The position numbers and the translations under genes are program-made. Below, piece after piece: positions 1 through 8,956 of a DNA stretch of 64,000 nucleotides. Position 1 is the first letter of the stretch. Each line of letters starts with the position of its first letter. The DNA is from an uncultured Pseudomonas sp. (GTDB lineage: Bacteria; Pseudomonadota; Gammaproteobacteria; Pseudomonadales; Pseudomonadaceae), in NCBI RefSeq assembly GCF_913777995.1, contig NZ_CAJYVE010000034.1, forward strand, positions 124,001 through 188,000. The letters are read 5' to 3'. The notes below the pieces were generated by a model, which ran no database searches, was not told the DNA's origin, and saw only the letters and a list, made by a program, of their open reading frames with translations.

Positions 1-23
1 TCCCGTTCAACCGAGAGGTTCGC

Positions 24-2144
24 ATGCCCGTTCGACTCCACCCCGGCCGCCTGGCCCTGCAGATCCACGCCCTCGCCTGCGGGCTGGGCGCCAGCGCGCT
101 GAGCCTGGCCGACGACAGCCCGGCGGCAAGCTACGAGATTCTCACCCCCATCGTGGTCACCGGCAGCTACGCCCCGATGTCCGGCTACGACCTGCCGTTC
201 TCCGTCGACACCGTACAACTGCAGCAGATCAGCGACGGCCAACTGGGTGTCAACCTCTCCGAGGTGCTGCCGCGCGTGCCGGGCCTGGTGGTCCAGAACC
301 GCCAGAACTACGCCCAGGACCTGCAGATTTCCTCGCGCGGCTACGGCGCCCGCTCGGCGTTCGGCATTCGCGGGCTGAAGTTGCTGATGGACGGCATTCC
401 GGCCAGTACCCCAGACGGCCAAGGCCAGGCCGCGACCCTCAACCTGGACGTCGCCGACCGTATCGAAGTGCTGCGTGGCCCGACTTCGACCCTCTACGGC
501 AGCAACGCCGGCGGGGTCATCCAGATGTTCACCCGCGATGGCCAGGGCAGCCCGAAGGTCGGCGCCGAGACCACCTTCGGCAGCGACGGCTATAACAAGA
601 ACCACCTGTATGCCGAAGGCGGCAACGACAAGGCCGGCTTTCTGGTCGATGGCTCGCGCATGGACACCGACGGCTACCGCGACCACAGCGCCGCGCGCCG
701 CGACCAGACCTTCGCCAAGGTGCATGTGAAGCCCGATGAAGACAGCCGCCTGGCGCTGACCTGGAGCAGCCTGGAGCAGAACGGCACCCAGGACCCGCTG
801 GGCCAGACCTGGGCCGGCTACCGCGCCGACCCGCGCTCGGTAGCGGCGCCCGCGCTGACCTACGACACGCGCAAGAGCATCGACCACCAGCAGGTGGGCA
901 TGAACTACGAGCGCCACTTCGGCGACGCGACCCTGCAATTCAACCTCTACGCCGGCCAGCGCAGCGTGGTGCAATACCTGTCGATTCCGCGCACAGTGGC
1001 CTCCAACAGCCAGCGCGGCGGTGGCGTGGTGGACTTCGACCGCGAGTTCCACGGCGGTACCCTGCGCTGGATCCAGCCGATCCAGGGCGTGCCCGGCGAG
1101 CTGACCGTTACCACCGGGGTGGACTACGACCGCAGCCGCGACGACCGCCGCGGCTTCCAGAACTTCAGCGGCGACCAACTGGGTGTCAAAGGCGAACTGC
1201 GCCGCGACGAGATCGACACCGCCACCAGCCTCGACCCCTATATTCAGGCGCGCTGGCTGCTGGACAACTGGACCTTCGAGGCCGGCCTGCGGCACAGCAG
1301 CATGAAAATGGAAGTCGACGACCACTACCTGGCCAATGGCGACTCCAGCGGTTCCAAGACCTACCAGCGCAACACCCCGTCGCTGTCGGTGATGTACGCC
1401 TTCACCCCCGACCTGCACGCCTACATCAGCGCCGGCAAAGGCTTCGAGACCCCCACCCAGGCAGAAATGGCCTACGCGCCGGGCCTGGCGGAAAGCTTCA
1501 ACTTCGGCTTGTCTCCGGCGACCAGCACCCAGTACGAAATCGGCCTGAAGGCCAAGGTGGCCGGCAATACCCGCATCAATGCAGCGATCTTCGAAATCCG
1601 CACCGACGACGAGATCGTCGTCGCCAGTTCCACCGACGGCCGCACCAGCTACCAGAACGCCGGCAAAACCCTGCGTCGCGGTTTCGAGCTGGGCGTGCAG
1701 AGCCAGTTGAGCGAACAGTGGGAAGCGACCCTGGCCTATACCCGTCTGCAAGCCACCTACGCTCAGGCCTTCGTGGCCAGCGGGCAGACCATCGAGAAGG
1801 GCAACCACCTGCCAGGCGTGCCGGGCAGCAGCCTGTTCGGCGAGCTGGTCTGGCGCCCGCTACAAGGCATCAGCATGGGCGTCGAGGGGCAGTACCGCAG
1901 CAAGGTGTATGTCGAGGACAGCAACCAGGACAAAGCCGCGCCCAGCTACGCGGTGTTCAACTGGCGGACCCGCTTCGAGCAGCGCTATGGTCCCTGGACC
2001 TTCCACCAACTGGTGCGCCTGGACAACCTGCTGGACCGCCAGTACGTCGGTTCGGTGATCGTCGGCGACGGCAACGGCCGCTACTACGAAGCCGCTCCCG
2101 GCCGCTCGTGGTATGCCGGGGCGGGGGTCGAGTACCAGTTCTGA
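24..2144 (+). CDS. TonB-dependent outer-membrane receptor
   Basis: A 706-residue TonB-dependent transporter that should import a metal chelate or similar ligand across the outer membrane using energy from TonB-ExbB-ExbD (a set lies at 39.3-41.3 kb). A signal peptide covers about residues 1-30, the plug about 45-165 (including LRGPTSTLYGSNAGGVIQ, the typical plug core), and the rest is the 22-strand barrel ending in an aromatic C-terminus (EYQF). There is no N-terminal signalling extension, so it is a plain transporter rather than a transducer of the FecA type. The ATG has GAGAGG seven bases upstream. The gene that follows on the other strand is a PepSY flavoreductase, a partner often found with siderophore receptors, so a ferric ligand is the best inference. 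Ligand not determinable from sequence. Confidence 0.9.
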   Translation: MPVRLHPGRLALQIHALACGLGASALSLADDSPAASYEILTPIVVTGSYAPMSGYDLPFSVDTVQLQQISDGQLGVNLSEVLPRVPGLVVQNRQNYAQDLQISSRGYGARSAFGIRGLKLLMDGIPASTPDGQGQAATLNLDVADRIEVLRGPTSTLYGSNAGGVIQMFTRDGQGSPKVGAETTFGSDGYNKNHLYAEGGNDKAGFLVDGSRMDTDGYRDHSAARRDQTFAKVHVKPDEDSRLALTWSSLEQNGTQDPLGQTWAGYRADPRSVAAPALTYDTRKSIDHQQVGMNYERHFGDATLQFNLYAGQRSVVQYLSIPRTVASNSQRGGGVVDFDREFHGGTLRWIQPIQGVPGELTVTTGVDYDRSRDDRRGFQNFSGDQLGVKGELRRDEIDTATSLDPYIQARWLLDNWTFEAGLRHSSMKMEVDDHYLANGDSSGSKTYQRNTPSLSVMYAFTPDLHAYISAGKGFETPTQAEMAYAPGLAESFNFGLSPATSTQYEIGLKAKVAGNTRINAAIFEIRTDDEIVVASSTDGRTSYQNAGKTLRRGFELGVQSQLSEQWEATLAYTRLQATYAQAFVASGQTIEKGNHLPGVPGSSLFGELVWRPLQGISMGVEGQYRSKVYVEDSNQDKAAPSYAVFNWRTRFEQRYGPWTFHQLVRLDNLLDRQYVGSVIVGDGNGRYYEAAPGRSWYAGAGVEYQF

Positions 2145-2168
2145 AGGCATCATGGCCAGTTAGACCGG

Positions 2169-2257
2169 GTAGGAGCGGCTTCAGCCGCGAAGCGGTCGCA
2201 TGTTCACAGCAGATGCAGTGAATTTCCCGGCGCTTTCGCGGCTAAAGCCGCTCCTAC
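2169..2257. repeat. REP pair with conserved spacer (copy 1)
   Basis: Two inverted REP units (GGAGCGGCTTCAGCCGCGA and its counterpart TCGCGGCTAAAGCCGCTCC) face each other around a roughly 45-base spacer with the core GTTCACAGCAGATGCAGTGAA, itself a small dyad. A third half-unit (GCGGCTAAAGCCGC) follows at about 2290-2303. The block sits between two convergent genes, a usual place for REP elements, where it may act as a transcription end or mRNA 3' stabiliser. The same spacer recurs near 21.6, 36.0 and 38.2 kb. Confidence 0.85.
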
Positions 2258-2321
2258 AGGGCCCCATGACACCTAACCGAACAGCAGTGCGGCTAAAGCC
2301 GCTTGTCCCAGCAAATCCGAG

Positions 2322-4868
2322 TCAGTAGACGTCGCGCCGGTAACGCCCGGTTTCGATCAGCTCGGCCACTGCCAGTTCGCCCAGCAGCTCGCGAAGCACC
2401 TGGTCCACGCCGCTGGCCATGCCCTGCAGGCTGCCACAGAGGTAGATGGCGGCACCCTCGGCCAGCCAGGCGCGCACTTCGTCACCAGCTTCGCGCAGCC
2501 TGTCCTGCACGTAGACCTTGTGCGCCTGATCGCGGGAGAAGGCCAGGTCAAGGCGCTGCAGCTGGCCGTTGTCCAGCCAGCCCTGCAGTTCTTCGCCACA
2601 GAGGAAGTCATGAGCACGGTTGCGCTCGCCGAACAGCAGCCAGTTACCTGTCTGGCCCTGCTGGATACGTGCCTTGAGCAGGCTGCGCAGCCCGGCCAGC
2701 CCGGTACCATTGCCGACCAGAATCATCGGCACGCCCGCCTCGGGCAGGTGGAAGCCGCTGTTGCGGCGCAGGCGCAGGCTGACCTGCGCGCCCACCGGCA
2801 GGTACTCGGTCAGCCAACCAGACCCCACGCCAAAGTCCCCATCGCTGTGGATTTCCTGGCGCACGATCAGTTGCAGGCTGCCGTCTTCAGGGATCGAGGC
2901 GATGGAGTATTCCCGCGCTGCCAGCGGTACCAGGGTATCCACCAGCGCCTGGGCATGCAGCCCGACCAAGTGCGCACGGTGTTGCGGCAGCTGACGACTG
3001 CCCAGCGCCTGCAACAGCGTCTCCTGCAGGCCGTCGACGCTTACCGGCTCGTCCCCCGTCAGGCCCAGGCCATCGAGCAGGCGCCGCAGCACCGCTTCGC
3101 CATGGCGCGGCAGCACTTCGACGAGGTCACCGGCCGCCCAGCGTACGGCCTCGGGCGGGGCCAGGCTCAGCAGGAACACTTTGGCGCCCTGGCTGCCGGG
3201 GTTGAGCCACTCACGGCGGCTCAGGGTCCAGCTTTCGAATGCCGGCGCCTGCCAGGCTGCCAATGGCTGGCTGCCGGTGGCCTGGCCCAGCTGCTGCTGC
3301 CAGCTCTGCAGGGCCTGCGGGTCGGCGTTGTCCACCTCCACCGGCGCGAACAACGAGCGCCCGCCTCGCTCCAGCAGCCAACCATGCAGGCGCCGGGCGA
3401 AACCGCAGAACTGCGTGTACTGCCGGTCGCCCAGGGCCAGCACCGCATAGTTGAGGTGCTCCAGGGCCAACGGCTGGCCAAGCCACTGGCGCTCGAAGGC
3501 GCGGGCGCTGTCCGGAGCCTCGCCGTCGCCGAAGGTGCTGACCACGAACAGGGCATTGTGGCTGCGTTGCAGGTCTTCACCGGTCAGGTCGGCCAGGCGC
3601 TCCACGCGCACCGGCAGGCCGGCGGCCTGCAGCTGCCCGGCGCTCTGCCAGGCCAGTTGCTCGGCGAAGCCACTCTGGCTGGCGAAGCCCACCAGCCAGG
3701 CCGATGCGTGGTCCGCACCGGTGTTCTGCAGCCCACTGCGCGCCTGCAGAACCTGGCGTTTCTTGCGCCGCCGGTCGAGGTACAACAGCCAACCGGTAAT
3801 GAAGAACAGCGGCATCAGCAGCGAGGCCACCGCCAGGATGATCCGCCCCGGCAAGCCGAAGTAGCTGCCCACGTGCAGGGCGTAGTTGCTGGTCAGCAGC
3901 TGGTCGCCCAGGGACTTGTGGGCATAACGGTCCAGCGCATGGATACGCCCACTGGCCGGGTCCAGGTTGAGGGTGTTGAAGGCGCGCGGGTGCGGCGAAT
4001 CCTTGAGCAGGTAGAACACCGTGGCCGGCAGGCCGGCGCCGTTGGGCAGGCGCAGGTTGTAGCTGGCCAACCCCGGCCCGGCGGATTCGCGGATGCTCTG
4101 CCAGACCGCGTCGTAGTCCACCACCAACGGGCCGGCGGGTGGCGCGCCTTTGCCGTTCATCGCGCCCCCACGACGCGGCTCGCCGGTCGGCGGGGTATCG
4201 CTGAGCAGGCGTGTCATGCCCTGGTTCCACCACGAGTAGGACCACATCAGGCCGGTGACGGCGAACAACAGGTAAGCCAGCAAACACCAGGTGCCGAACA
4301 CCGAATGCAGGTCCCAGTTGAAGCTGCGGCCCTTCCTGGCCCAGTCCAGGGTCAGCCAGGCCCGCCAGTCCAGTACCTTGCGTGGCCAGCGCAGGTAAAG
4401 GCCCGACAGACAGAAAAAGATCAGGATCAAGGTGCAGGCGCCGGTGATTTGCCGGCCGAAGGGGCCGATGGCCAGGAAGCGGTGCAGGTCCAGTACCACG
4501 CCGAAAAAATCCTCGCCCACGCCTTCGGGCCGTACCTCAGCGGTGTACGGGTCGAAATTCACGCGCGGCCCGCGTCGCTCACCCGGCTTGGGCTGGAAAT
4601 AGGCCGTCGCCACCCGACCGCTGTCCAACTCTACGCGCAATATGGCGACGGTCATGCCCTGGGCGGCTTCCAGCCGACGCGCCAGCTCGGCCGGCGGCAG
4701 CGTTTCGCCACGCTTTTCCACCCGCAGCACGTCCGGGTTCAGAGCATCGAGAATCTCATCCTCGAAGGCATACAACGCGCCTGTCACGCCCATCACCGCC
4801 AGCACCAAGCCAGCACTGATACCCAGAAACCAGTGCAATTGGAAAAGGACCTTTTTGAACACCACCAC
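2322..4868 (-). CDS. PepSY-domain flavodoxin/NADPH-flavoprotein reductase fusion
   Basis: A membrane flavoreductase of 848 residues. Residues about 1-370 form a PepSY_TM domain with four or so membrane helices (first one around 8-30; another at 135-160, 190-215 and 340-362). Then come a flavodoxin-like FMN domain (about 390-525) and a CysJ/cytochrome-P450-reductase type FAD and NADPH domain (about 545-848) with the nucleotide-binding [14 protein letters not shown] stretch and the terminal Y. Such proteins carry electrons from NADPH across the inner membrane, and next to siderophore receptors they are thought to reduce ferric chelates in the periplasm; this is inference from family and neighbourhood. 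Three GTG codons stand in a row at the start, so the true start could be up to six bases further in (4862), which would better fit the GAGG upstream. Confidence 0.85.
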   Translation of the reverse strand: MVVFKKVLFQLHWFLGISAGLVLAVMGVTGALYAFEDEILDALNPDVLRVEKRGETLPPAELARRLEAAQGMTVAILRVELDSGRVATAYFQPKPGERRGPRVNFDPYTAEVRPEGVGEDFFGVVLDLHRFLAIGPFGRQITGACTLILIFFCLSGLYLRWPRKVLDWRAWLTLDWARKGRSFNWDLHSVFGTWCLLAYLLFAVTGLMWSYSWWNQGMTRLLSDTPPTGEPRRGGAMNGKGAPPAGPLVVDYDAVWQSIRESAGPGLASYNLRLPNGAGLPATVFYLLKDSPHPRAFNTLNLDPASGRIHALDRYAHKSLGDQLLTSNYALHVGSYFGLPGRIILAVASLLMPLFFITGWLLYLDRRRKKRQVLQARSGLQNTGADHASAWLVGFASQSGFAEQLAWQSAGQLQAAGLPVRVERLADLTGEDLQRSHNALFVVSTFGDGEAPDSARAFERQWLGQPLALEHLNYAVLALGDRQYTQFCGFARRLHGWLLERGGRSLFAPVEVDNADPQALQSWQQQLGQATGSQPLAAWQAPAFESWTLSRREWLNPGSQGAKVFLLSLAPPEAVRWAAGDLVEVLPRHGEAVLRRLLDGLGLTGDEPVSVDGLQETLLQALGSRQLPQHRAHLVGLHAQALVDTLVPLAAREYSIASIPEDGSLQLIVRQEIHSDGDFGVGSGWLTEYLPVGAQVSLRLRRNSGFHLPEAGVPMILVGNGTGLAGLRSLLKARIQQGQTGNWLLFGERNRAHDFLCGEELQGWLDNGQLQRLDLAFSRDQAHKVYVQDRLREAGDEVRAWLAEGAAIYLCGSLQGMASGVDQVLRELLGELAVAELIETGRYRRDVY

Positions 4869-5118
4869 ACCTCACTTGCGTCATGGCGCGCACCCCGTAC
4901 CTTGCGCGACTCGATCGGTACACCGCAGCCTCATCGACCCGTCGCAAACGCGCCAGGCAGTGGCCTGAACCGCTATGCAAGCGCCTGTCAGGCCGGTCGC
5001 GAAACATATTGCAAACGAGCGCCACAAGCAATTGAGATGAATTGCCGTTTGCAAATTTTTTTCACTTATAGGTCATGCATAGGCTGAATGCAGTGGTCGC
5101 CCTTCAATAAACAGGAAA
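4869..5118. promoter_or_regulatory. Upstream region of the PepSY reductase with a long dyad
   Basis: Non-coding stretch between the reductase start and the terminator of the xax operon. It becomes A/T rich toward 5040-5090. The perfect 9-base arms TTGCAAACG (5009-5017) and CGTTTGCAA (5046-5054) are 28 bases apart and enclose a second, smaller dyad (CAATT/AATTG). The arrangement suggests an operator for a dimeric regulator. I could not match it to a Fur box. No gene seen here. Confidence 0.35.
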
Positions 5119-5136
5119 ACCGCCCTACTGGGCGGT
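5112..5136 (-). terminator. Intrinsic terminator after the xax operon
   Basis: Arms ACCGCCC (5119-5125) and GGGCGGT (5130-5136) with a 4-base loop. Read on the minus strand the stem is followed by TTTTCCTGTTT. It lies about 125 bases beyond the stop of the downstream toxin-like gene, so it probably ends that operon. Confidence 0.7.
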
Positions 5137-5260
5137 CTCCTGAAAACTGGCAAGGTCCTGGCCGGGCCTGCATCCGGCCAATCCTGCCGAAGCTCACACC
5201 TGGCGGCAGCGCCCCGCCGCAGGGCGAGTGACCTCCGTGTCTGCTTCCGCCAGGGCAGGC

Positions 5261-6274
5261 TCAGCTTCGCCAGGTGCGGCGCAGGTCGTTCAGGTAGTCA
5301 CTGAGCAGCCGGCCCTGAGCCAGGAACGTCGAAGCGGCCGTTTCGACATCATTGAGGGGCGACGCAGGATGGAGGCTGATAAAACGCCTCAGCGCTTCTA
5401 ACAGCTTACCGATCTCCAGTGTGTAGCCCTGCTTCGGCGCGTCGATGAGCTTGAGCTGATTCAATTGTTCCAACTTGCGGCTCTCGAGGAGGCGCTGCTG
5501 ACGCAGCTCGCGTGTATGCCCAGCCAGTTCGTCCAGCTGCGCCTGCAGGCGATCACGATGACGGGTGAGGTGTTCATACTTCAGATGGCTGCTGCCCAGG
5601 TTGAGGATATTGGAAATACCCTCGATACCAGCCTTGATCGAGCCGATCAGCGGGTTCTTCGGGTCGAACTCCATCAGCACCTTCAACGACTCGACCAGCG
5701 GTTTGAATTTGTCCCACAGGCTGATGGCCTCGATCTCGGCGATCAGCTTGTTGACCGTCTTCTCCTCCTCGATGAGCCTGGCCAGCGGTGACTCATCGGC
5801 GGCCAGCTGCGCATCGATACGGACAATGTCGGCCTCGATCGGAGCGATCAGGTGATCGACGTCGCCAACGCTGACGTGCGCCAGATTGACCAACGCGTCG
5901 TCCAGCGCGCTGGCCTTGCGTCCGATATCGCCCAACTGCTGCTGCATTTGCTCCTGGATCTCGGCGGCAATGGCTGCGATAGCGCCAAGGGTCTGCTCAT
6001 CAGGGGGCTCGCCCTTGAGCCGCTTGATGGCGCTCAGCAGATCTTCCACCCCCTCACTGTTCAGCAGGCCTGGCACCGAGGACAGCGTGTCCAGGGCTGC
6101 ATGATCAACCCCAGCGAGCTCCTGAAGCAGGCTCAAGAGGATTTCGCGCTTCACAGGCAAATAGATATCAGCCAGCGACTCAGCAGTATGGCGGATCTGC
6201 GCGCGATGGGTATTGGCGGCAATCAGATCGATATTCGGCAACTGGAAGGGTATATCCAGAACGTGTACGGTCAT
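5261..6274 (-). CDS. xaxB: XaxB/YaxB-like component of a binary alpha-pore-forming toxin
   Basis: A 337-residue, almost wholly helical protein without signal peptide. Long heptad-rich helices (about 95-185 and 230-270) flank a hydrophobic region (about 186-228, with SLWDKFKPLVESLKVLMEFD and then NPLIGSIKAGIEGISNILNLG). This is the layout of XaxB from Xenorhabdus (about 340 residues), the subunit that together with XaxA forms soluble monomers that assemble into a large pore in host membranes. It is the second gene of the pair, 34 bases after the first, as in xaxAB/yaxAB. Start ATG is preceded by AAAGGATGATGAAACC. Call rests on size, order, helix layout and recalled family resemblance, not on a search. 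Confidence 0.75.
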   Translation of the reverse strand: MTVHVLDIPFQLPNIDLIAANTHRAQIRHTAESLADIYLPVKREILLSLLQELAGVDHAALDTLSSVPGLLNSEGVEDLLSAIKRLKGEPPDEQTLGAIAAIAAEIQEQMQQQLGDIGRKASALDDALVNLAHVSVGDVDHLIAPIEADIVRIDAQLAADESPLARLIEEEKTVNKLIAEIEAISLWDKFKPLVESLKVLMEFDPKNPLIGSIKAGIEGISNILNLGSSHLKYEHLTRHRDRLQAQLDELAGHTRELRQQRLLESRKLEQLNQLKLIDAPKQGYTLEIGKLLEALRRFISLHPASPLNDVETAASTFLAQGRLLSDYLNDLRRTWRS

Positions 6275-6308
6275 GGTTTCATCATCCTTTATAATTATCG
6301 GTTTTCCA

Positions 6309-7508
6309 TCAGCGACGACTGTCTTCGACGGCTTTATTAAAGGCGGTCAGCAGGTCGAGTGCTTGTTTCTGAATTTCCTGCCAGTTGGCGATCATGGTTC
6401 TGAAGCGCGACACGAAGATCACCAGCAACTTTACATCGTCCATGCTCTCAAGTTGCCGGTACGACGAGTCCACCAGATCTTTCAACAACACCCAAAGACT
6501 TTCCACATTGCTGACGCCGCTGATCGCGCCGTCGATACGAATCTTCAAATCCTGCAGGTGGGTTTCGAACTCATGCAGGTCAGCAAGAAACTTGTCGAGC
6601 CGGCGAAGTTTGGTTTCCAGGCTGTTTCTTTCCTTGACCAGCTGGTCTTTCTCCTTGAGAACAGCAGAGGCCTTGGGGCCATAGATGGACAAGGAAATCG
6701 CTCCACCAATAACCCCCCAGACAAAGCCGACCCAGCGATACTTGCAGTACTCCTCGTACTCCTTGGTTTTCTGATCAATGCGTTCGTTGAGGCGCCGCAG
6801 CTCTTCCCTGAGCTCAGTGACTTCGTTGCCCGCCTCCACCGAGTTGGCCAGTTGGATCTTCAAGGCCACACCAGGAGCGATCTCTTCCCTGAGACGCCCC
6901 TTGAATTGCGCCGCGCCATCACGGACACGCAGGGTACTGGCGCTGTGCACCTGGATATGGCGCTTTAGCTCGCCGACCAGCGCCAGCAGCCCCGGCAGCT
7001 TCTTGCGGTCGCCTTCGACCAACTCGGTCGGCGGCATCTGCTCGAGTTGTTCGGGCGTGAGGTCCTCCAGACCCAGCGTGCGCCAGGAGTCCAGATGCTG
7101 GATGAATTCGATGGTGTCCTGGGTGGTACTGACCAGGTTGCCAGCGAAGACATGCAGGTCACTGCCCACGGCGCGCATATCGTCTTCCAAGCCGCTCCAG
7201 CTCGCGGCATGTTCGCGAATGTCGCCGTAGAGCCTCTGGATGTCTTCAGGGCTTAGACCAGCCACGGTGCTTTCGTAGTTGCCGAGCAACTGGCGGATCT
7301 GCTGCAGGTCGGTGGGCAGCGCCAGGCCGGTGTTCACATAGCGACGAATAGCCCGGACATCTTCATTGGTTACTAATAAGCCCGGGTCACGAAAAGCACC
7401 TTCGCCTTTGCCGGCGGCGGCATTGATGAAGTCTTTACCGACCTGACTCAGGTCATCGAGATGATGCCCGGACGCGTCGGGCGTCTGTTCCATAGCTTCG
7501 TTTTTCAT
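6309..7508 (-). CDS. xaxA: XaxA/YaxA-like component of a binary alpha-pore-forming toxin
   Basis: A 399-residue helical protein, close to the 400-410 residues of XaxA. Long coiled-coil helices (about 225-255 and 283-330) bracket one strongly hydrophobic hairpin (about 257-280, YRWVGFVWGVIGGAISLSIY), the expected membrane-inserting head of an alpha-pore-forming toxin. There is no signal peptide, as is usual for this family. It leads a two-gene operon with the XaxB-like gene. The start has AAGGA nine bases upstream. The upstream 280 bases are clearly A/T richer than the surrounding core genes. In Xenorhabdus and Yersinia the pair lyses insect or mammalian cells; a role against insects, amoebae or nematodes here is inference. 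Confidence 0.75.
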   Translation of the reverse strand: MKNEAMEQTPDASGHHLDDLSQVGKDFINAAAGKGEGAFRDPGLLVTNEDVRAIRRYVNTGLALPTDLQQIRQLLGNYESTVAGLSPEDIQRLYGDIREHAASWSGLEDDMRAVGSDLHVFAGNLVSTTQDTIEFIQHLDSWRTLGLEDLTPEQLEQMPPTELVEGDRKKLPGLLALVGELKRHIQVHSASTLRVRDGAAQFKGRLREEIAPGVALKIQLANSVEAGNEVTELREELRRLNERIDQKTKEYEEYCKYRWVGFVWGVIGGAISLSIYGPKASAVLKEKDQLVKERNSLETKLRRLDKFLADLHEFETHLQDLKIRIDGAISGVSNVESLWVLLKDLVDSSYRQLESMDDVKLLVIFVSRFRTMIANWQEIQKQALDLLTAFNKAVEDSRR

Positions 7509-7744
7509 GTTTTAACGTCCTTATTGTTTTGAGCGGTCATCAAGACCAAAACATCTCCTTGCAAGGCCATTAGAAACTAGCAAACGAACAAACTAATAAA
7601 CAGCAAGAGGTACCGACCCAAACTGTAGGAATAAGCCACGGCAACTAAGGAAGTTTAACGGCCTGCGCAAGACAAGCAGAACACTGGATCCAAAGCAAAG
7701 GAAAACCTTTGTTCTCTCCTAGGACCCTTTATCAAACAGGGACA
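7509..7744. promoter_or_regulatory. A/T-rich upstream region of the toxin operon
   Basis: No gene seen. The stretch is poorer in G+C than the flanks and should hold the promoter of the xax pair, read leftward. A perfect dyad CAAAGG-AAAA-CCTTTG lies at 7696-7711. I could not assign a confident -35/-10 pair. Confidence 0.4.
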
Positions 7745-7777
7745 TAAAAAAACCCATGATCGCTCATGGGTTCTTTT
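7745..7777 (-). terminator. Intrinsic terminator of speC (bidirectional in form)
   Basis: Perfect 9-base arms AACCCATGA (7751-7759) and TCATGGGTT (7764-7772), loop of four. On the minus strand it is followed by a run of T (7750 down to 7745), on the plus strand by CTTTTT. It lies 20 bases after the speC stop, so it is primarily the speC terminator. Confidence 0.88.
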
Positions 7778-7792
7778 TACCGCACGGGTTCT

Positions 7793-8956
7793 TTACAGAT
7801 AGAACGCCTTGAGCGGCGGGAAGCCATTGAATTCCACCGCGCTGTAGCTGGTGGTGTAGGCACCGGTCGACAGCCAGTACAGGCGATCACCGATGGCCAG
7901 GTTCAGCGGCAGGCCGTACTTGTAATGCTCGTACATGATGTCGGCGCTGTCGCAGGTCGGGCCGGCGATGACCACTTCTTCCATTTCGCCTTTCTTCTCG
8001 GTCCAGATCGGGAACTTGATGGCTTCGTCCATGGTTTCGATCAGGCCGGAGAACTTGCCCACGTCGGTGTAGATCCAGCGCTCGACGGCGGTACGCGACT
8101 TGCGCGCCACCAGCACCACTTCACTGACCAGGATGCCGGCGTTGGCAATCAGCGAACGGCCAGGCTCAAGAATGATTTCCGGCAGTTCGTCACCGAAGTC
8201 TTCCTTGAGGAAGCGGATGATCTCTTCAGCGTAGGTTTCCAGGCTGTTGGTGCGGGTGATGTAGTTGGCCGGGAAGCCGCCACCCATGTTGATCATCTGC
8301 AGGGTAATGCCGTCTTCTTCCTTGAGGCGCTCGAAGATCACCTTGACCTTGGCGATGGCGGCGTCCCAGACGTCGATATCGCGCTGCTGGCTGCCTACGT
8401 GGAACGACACGCCGTACGGCACCAGGCCCAGTTGCTTGGCCAGGATCAGCAGGTCCAGGGCCATGTCCGGGTTGCAGCCGAACTTGCGCGACAGCGGCCA
8501 GTCGGCCGAAGTGGAACCTTCGGTGAGGATACGTACATAGACCTTCGAACCTGGCGCGGCCTTGGCGATGTTGCGCAGGTCGGCCTCGGAGTCGGTGGCG
8601 AACATGCGTACGCCTTTGTCGTAGAAGTAACGGATGTCGCGGGATTTCTTGATGGTGTTGCCGTAGCTGATGCGCTCCGGGCCTACGCCGGTGCCCATCA
8701 CCTTGTCCAGCTCGTAGATGGACGCGATGTCGAAGCTCGAACCCTTGTCACGCAGCAGTTCGATGATTTCCACCGCAGGGTTGGCCTTGACCGCGTAGTA
8801 GACCTTGGCGAATTCGAAACCGGCGCGCAGGTCGTCGTAGGCCTGGCTGATCATCTGGGTATCGATGACCACGAAGGGGGTTTCCTGCTTGTCAGCGAAG
8901 GACTTCATCTTCTTGAAGGTTTCGGGTGCGAAATAGTCTTCGACCTTGATCGACAT
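7793..8956 (-). CDS. speC: Ornithine decarboxylase, PLP fold type III
   Basis: 387 residues, the length of the short eukaryote-like ornithine/lysine decarboxylases of pseudomonads. It makes putrescine from ornithine in the cytosol. PLP is bound by Lys57 in YYAVKANP; the glycine-rich phosphate site NMGGGFPANY, the EPGRS motif and the active-site GPTCDSAD (the Cys supplied to the partner subunit) are all present. The chosen ATG (MSIKVEDYF) has AGGAG nine bases upstream; the reading frame stays open 61 codons further upstream to 9139, but that part runs through a leader hairpin and lacks protein-like character. Substrate choice between ornithine and lysine cannot be settled here. Confidence 0.92.
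   Translation of the reverse strand: MSIKVEDYFAPETFKKMKSFADKQETPFVVIDTQMISQAYDDLRAGFEFAKVYYAVKANPAVEIIELLRDKGSSFDIASIYELDKVMGTGVGPERISYGNTIKKSRDIRYFYDKGVRMFATDSEADLRNIAKAAPGSKVYVRILTEGSTSADWPLSRKFGCNPDMALDLLILAKQLGLVPYGVSFHVGSQQRDIDVWDAAIAKVKVIFERLKEEDGITLQMINMGGGFPANYITRTNSLETYAEEIIRFLKEDFGDELPEIILEPGRSLIANAGILVSEVVLVARKSRTAVERWIYTDVGKFSGLIETMDEAIKFPIWTEKKGEMEEVVIAGPTCDSADIMYEHYKYGLPLNLAIGDRLYWLSTGAYTTSYSAVEFNGFPPLKAFYL

Noticed and set aside
2520..5087. An 855-codon open frame antisense to the PepSY flavoreductase
   Set aside because: G+C-rich codon bias keeps the opposite strand open; the sense gene has complete domains and the antisense product is rich in Gln, Arg and His without any motif.
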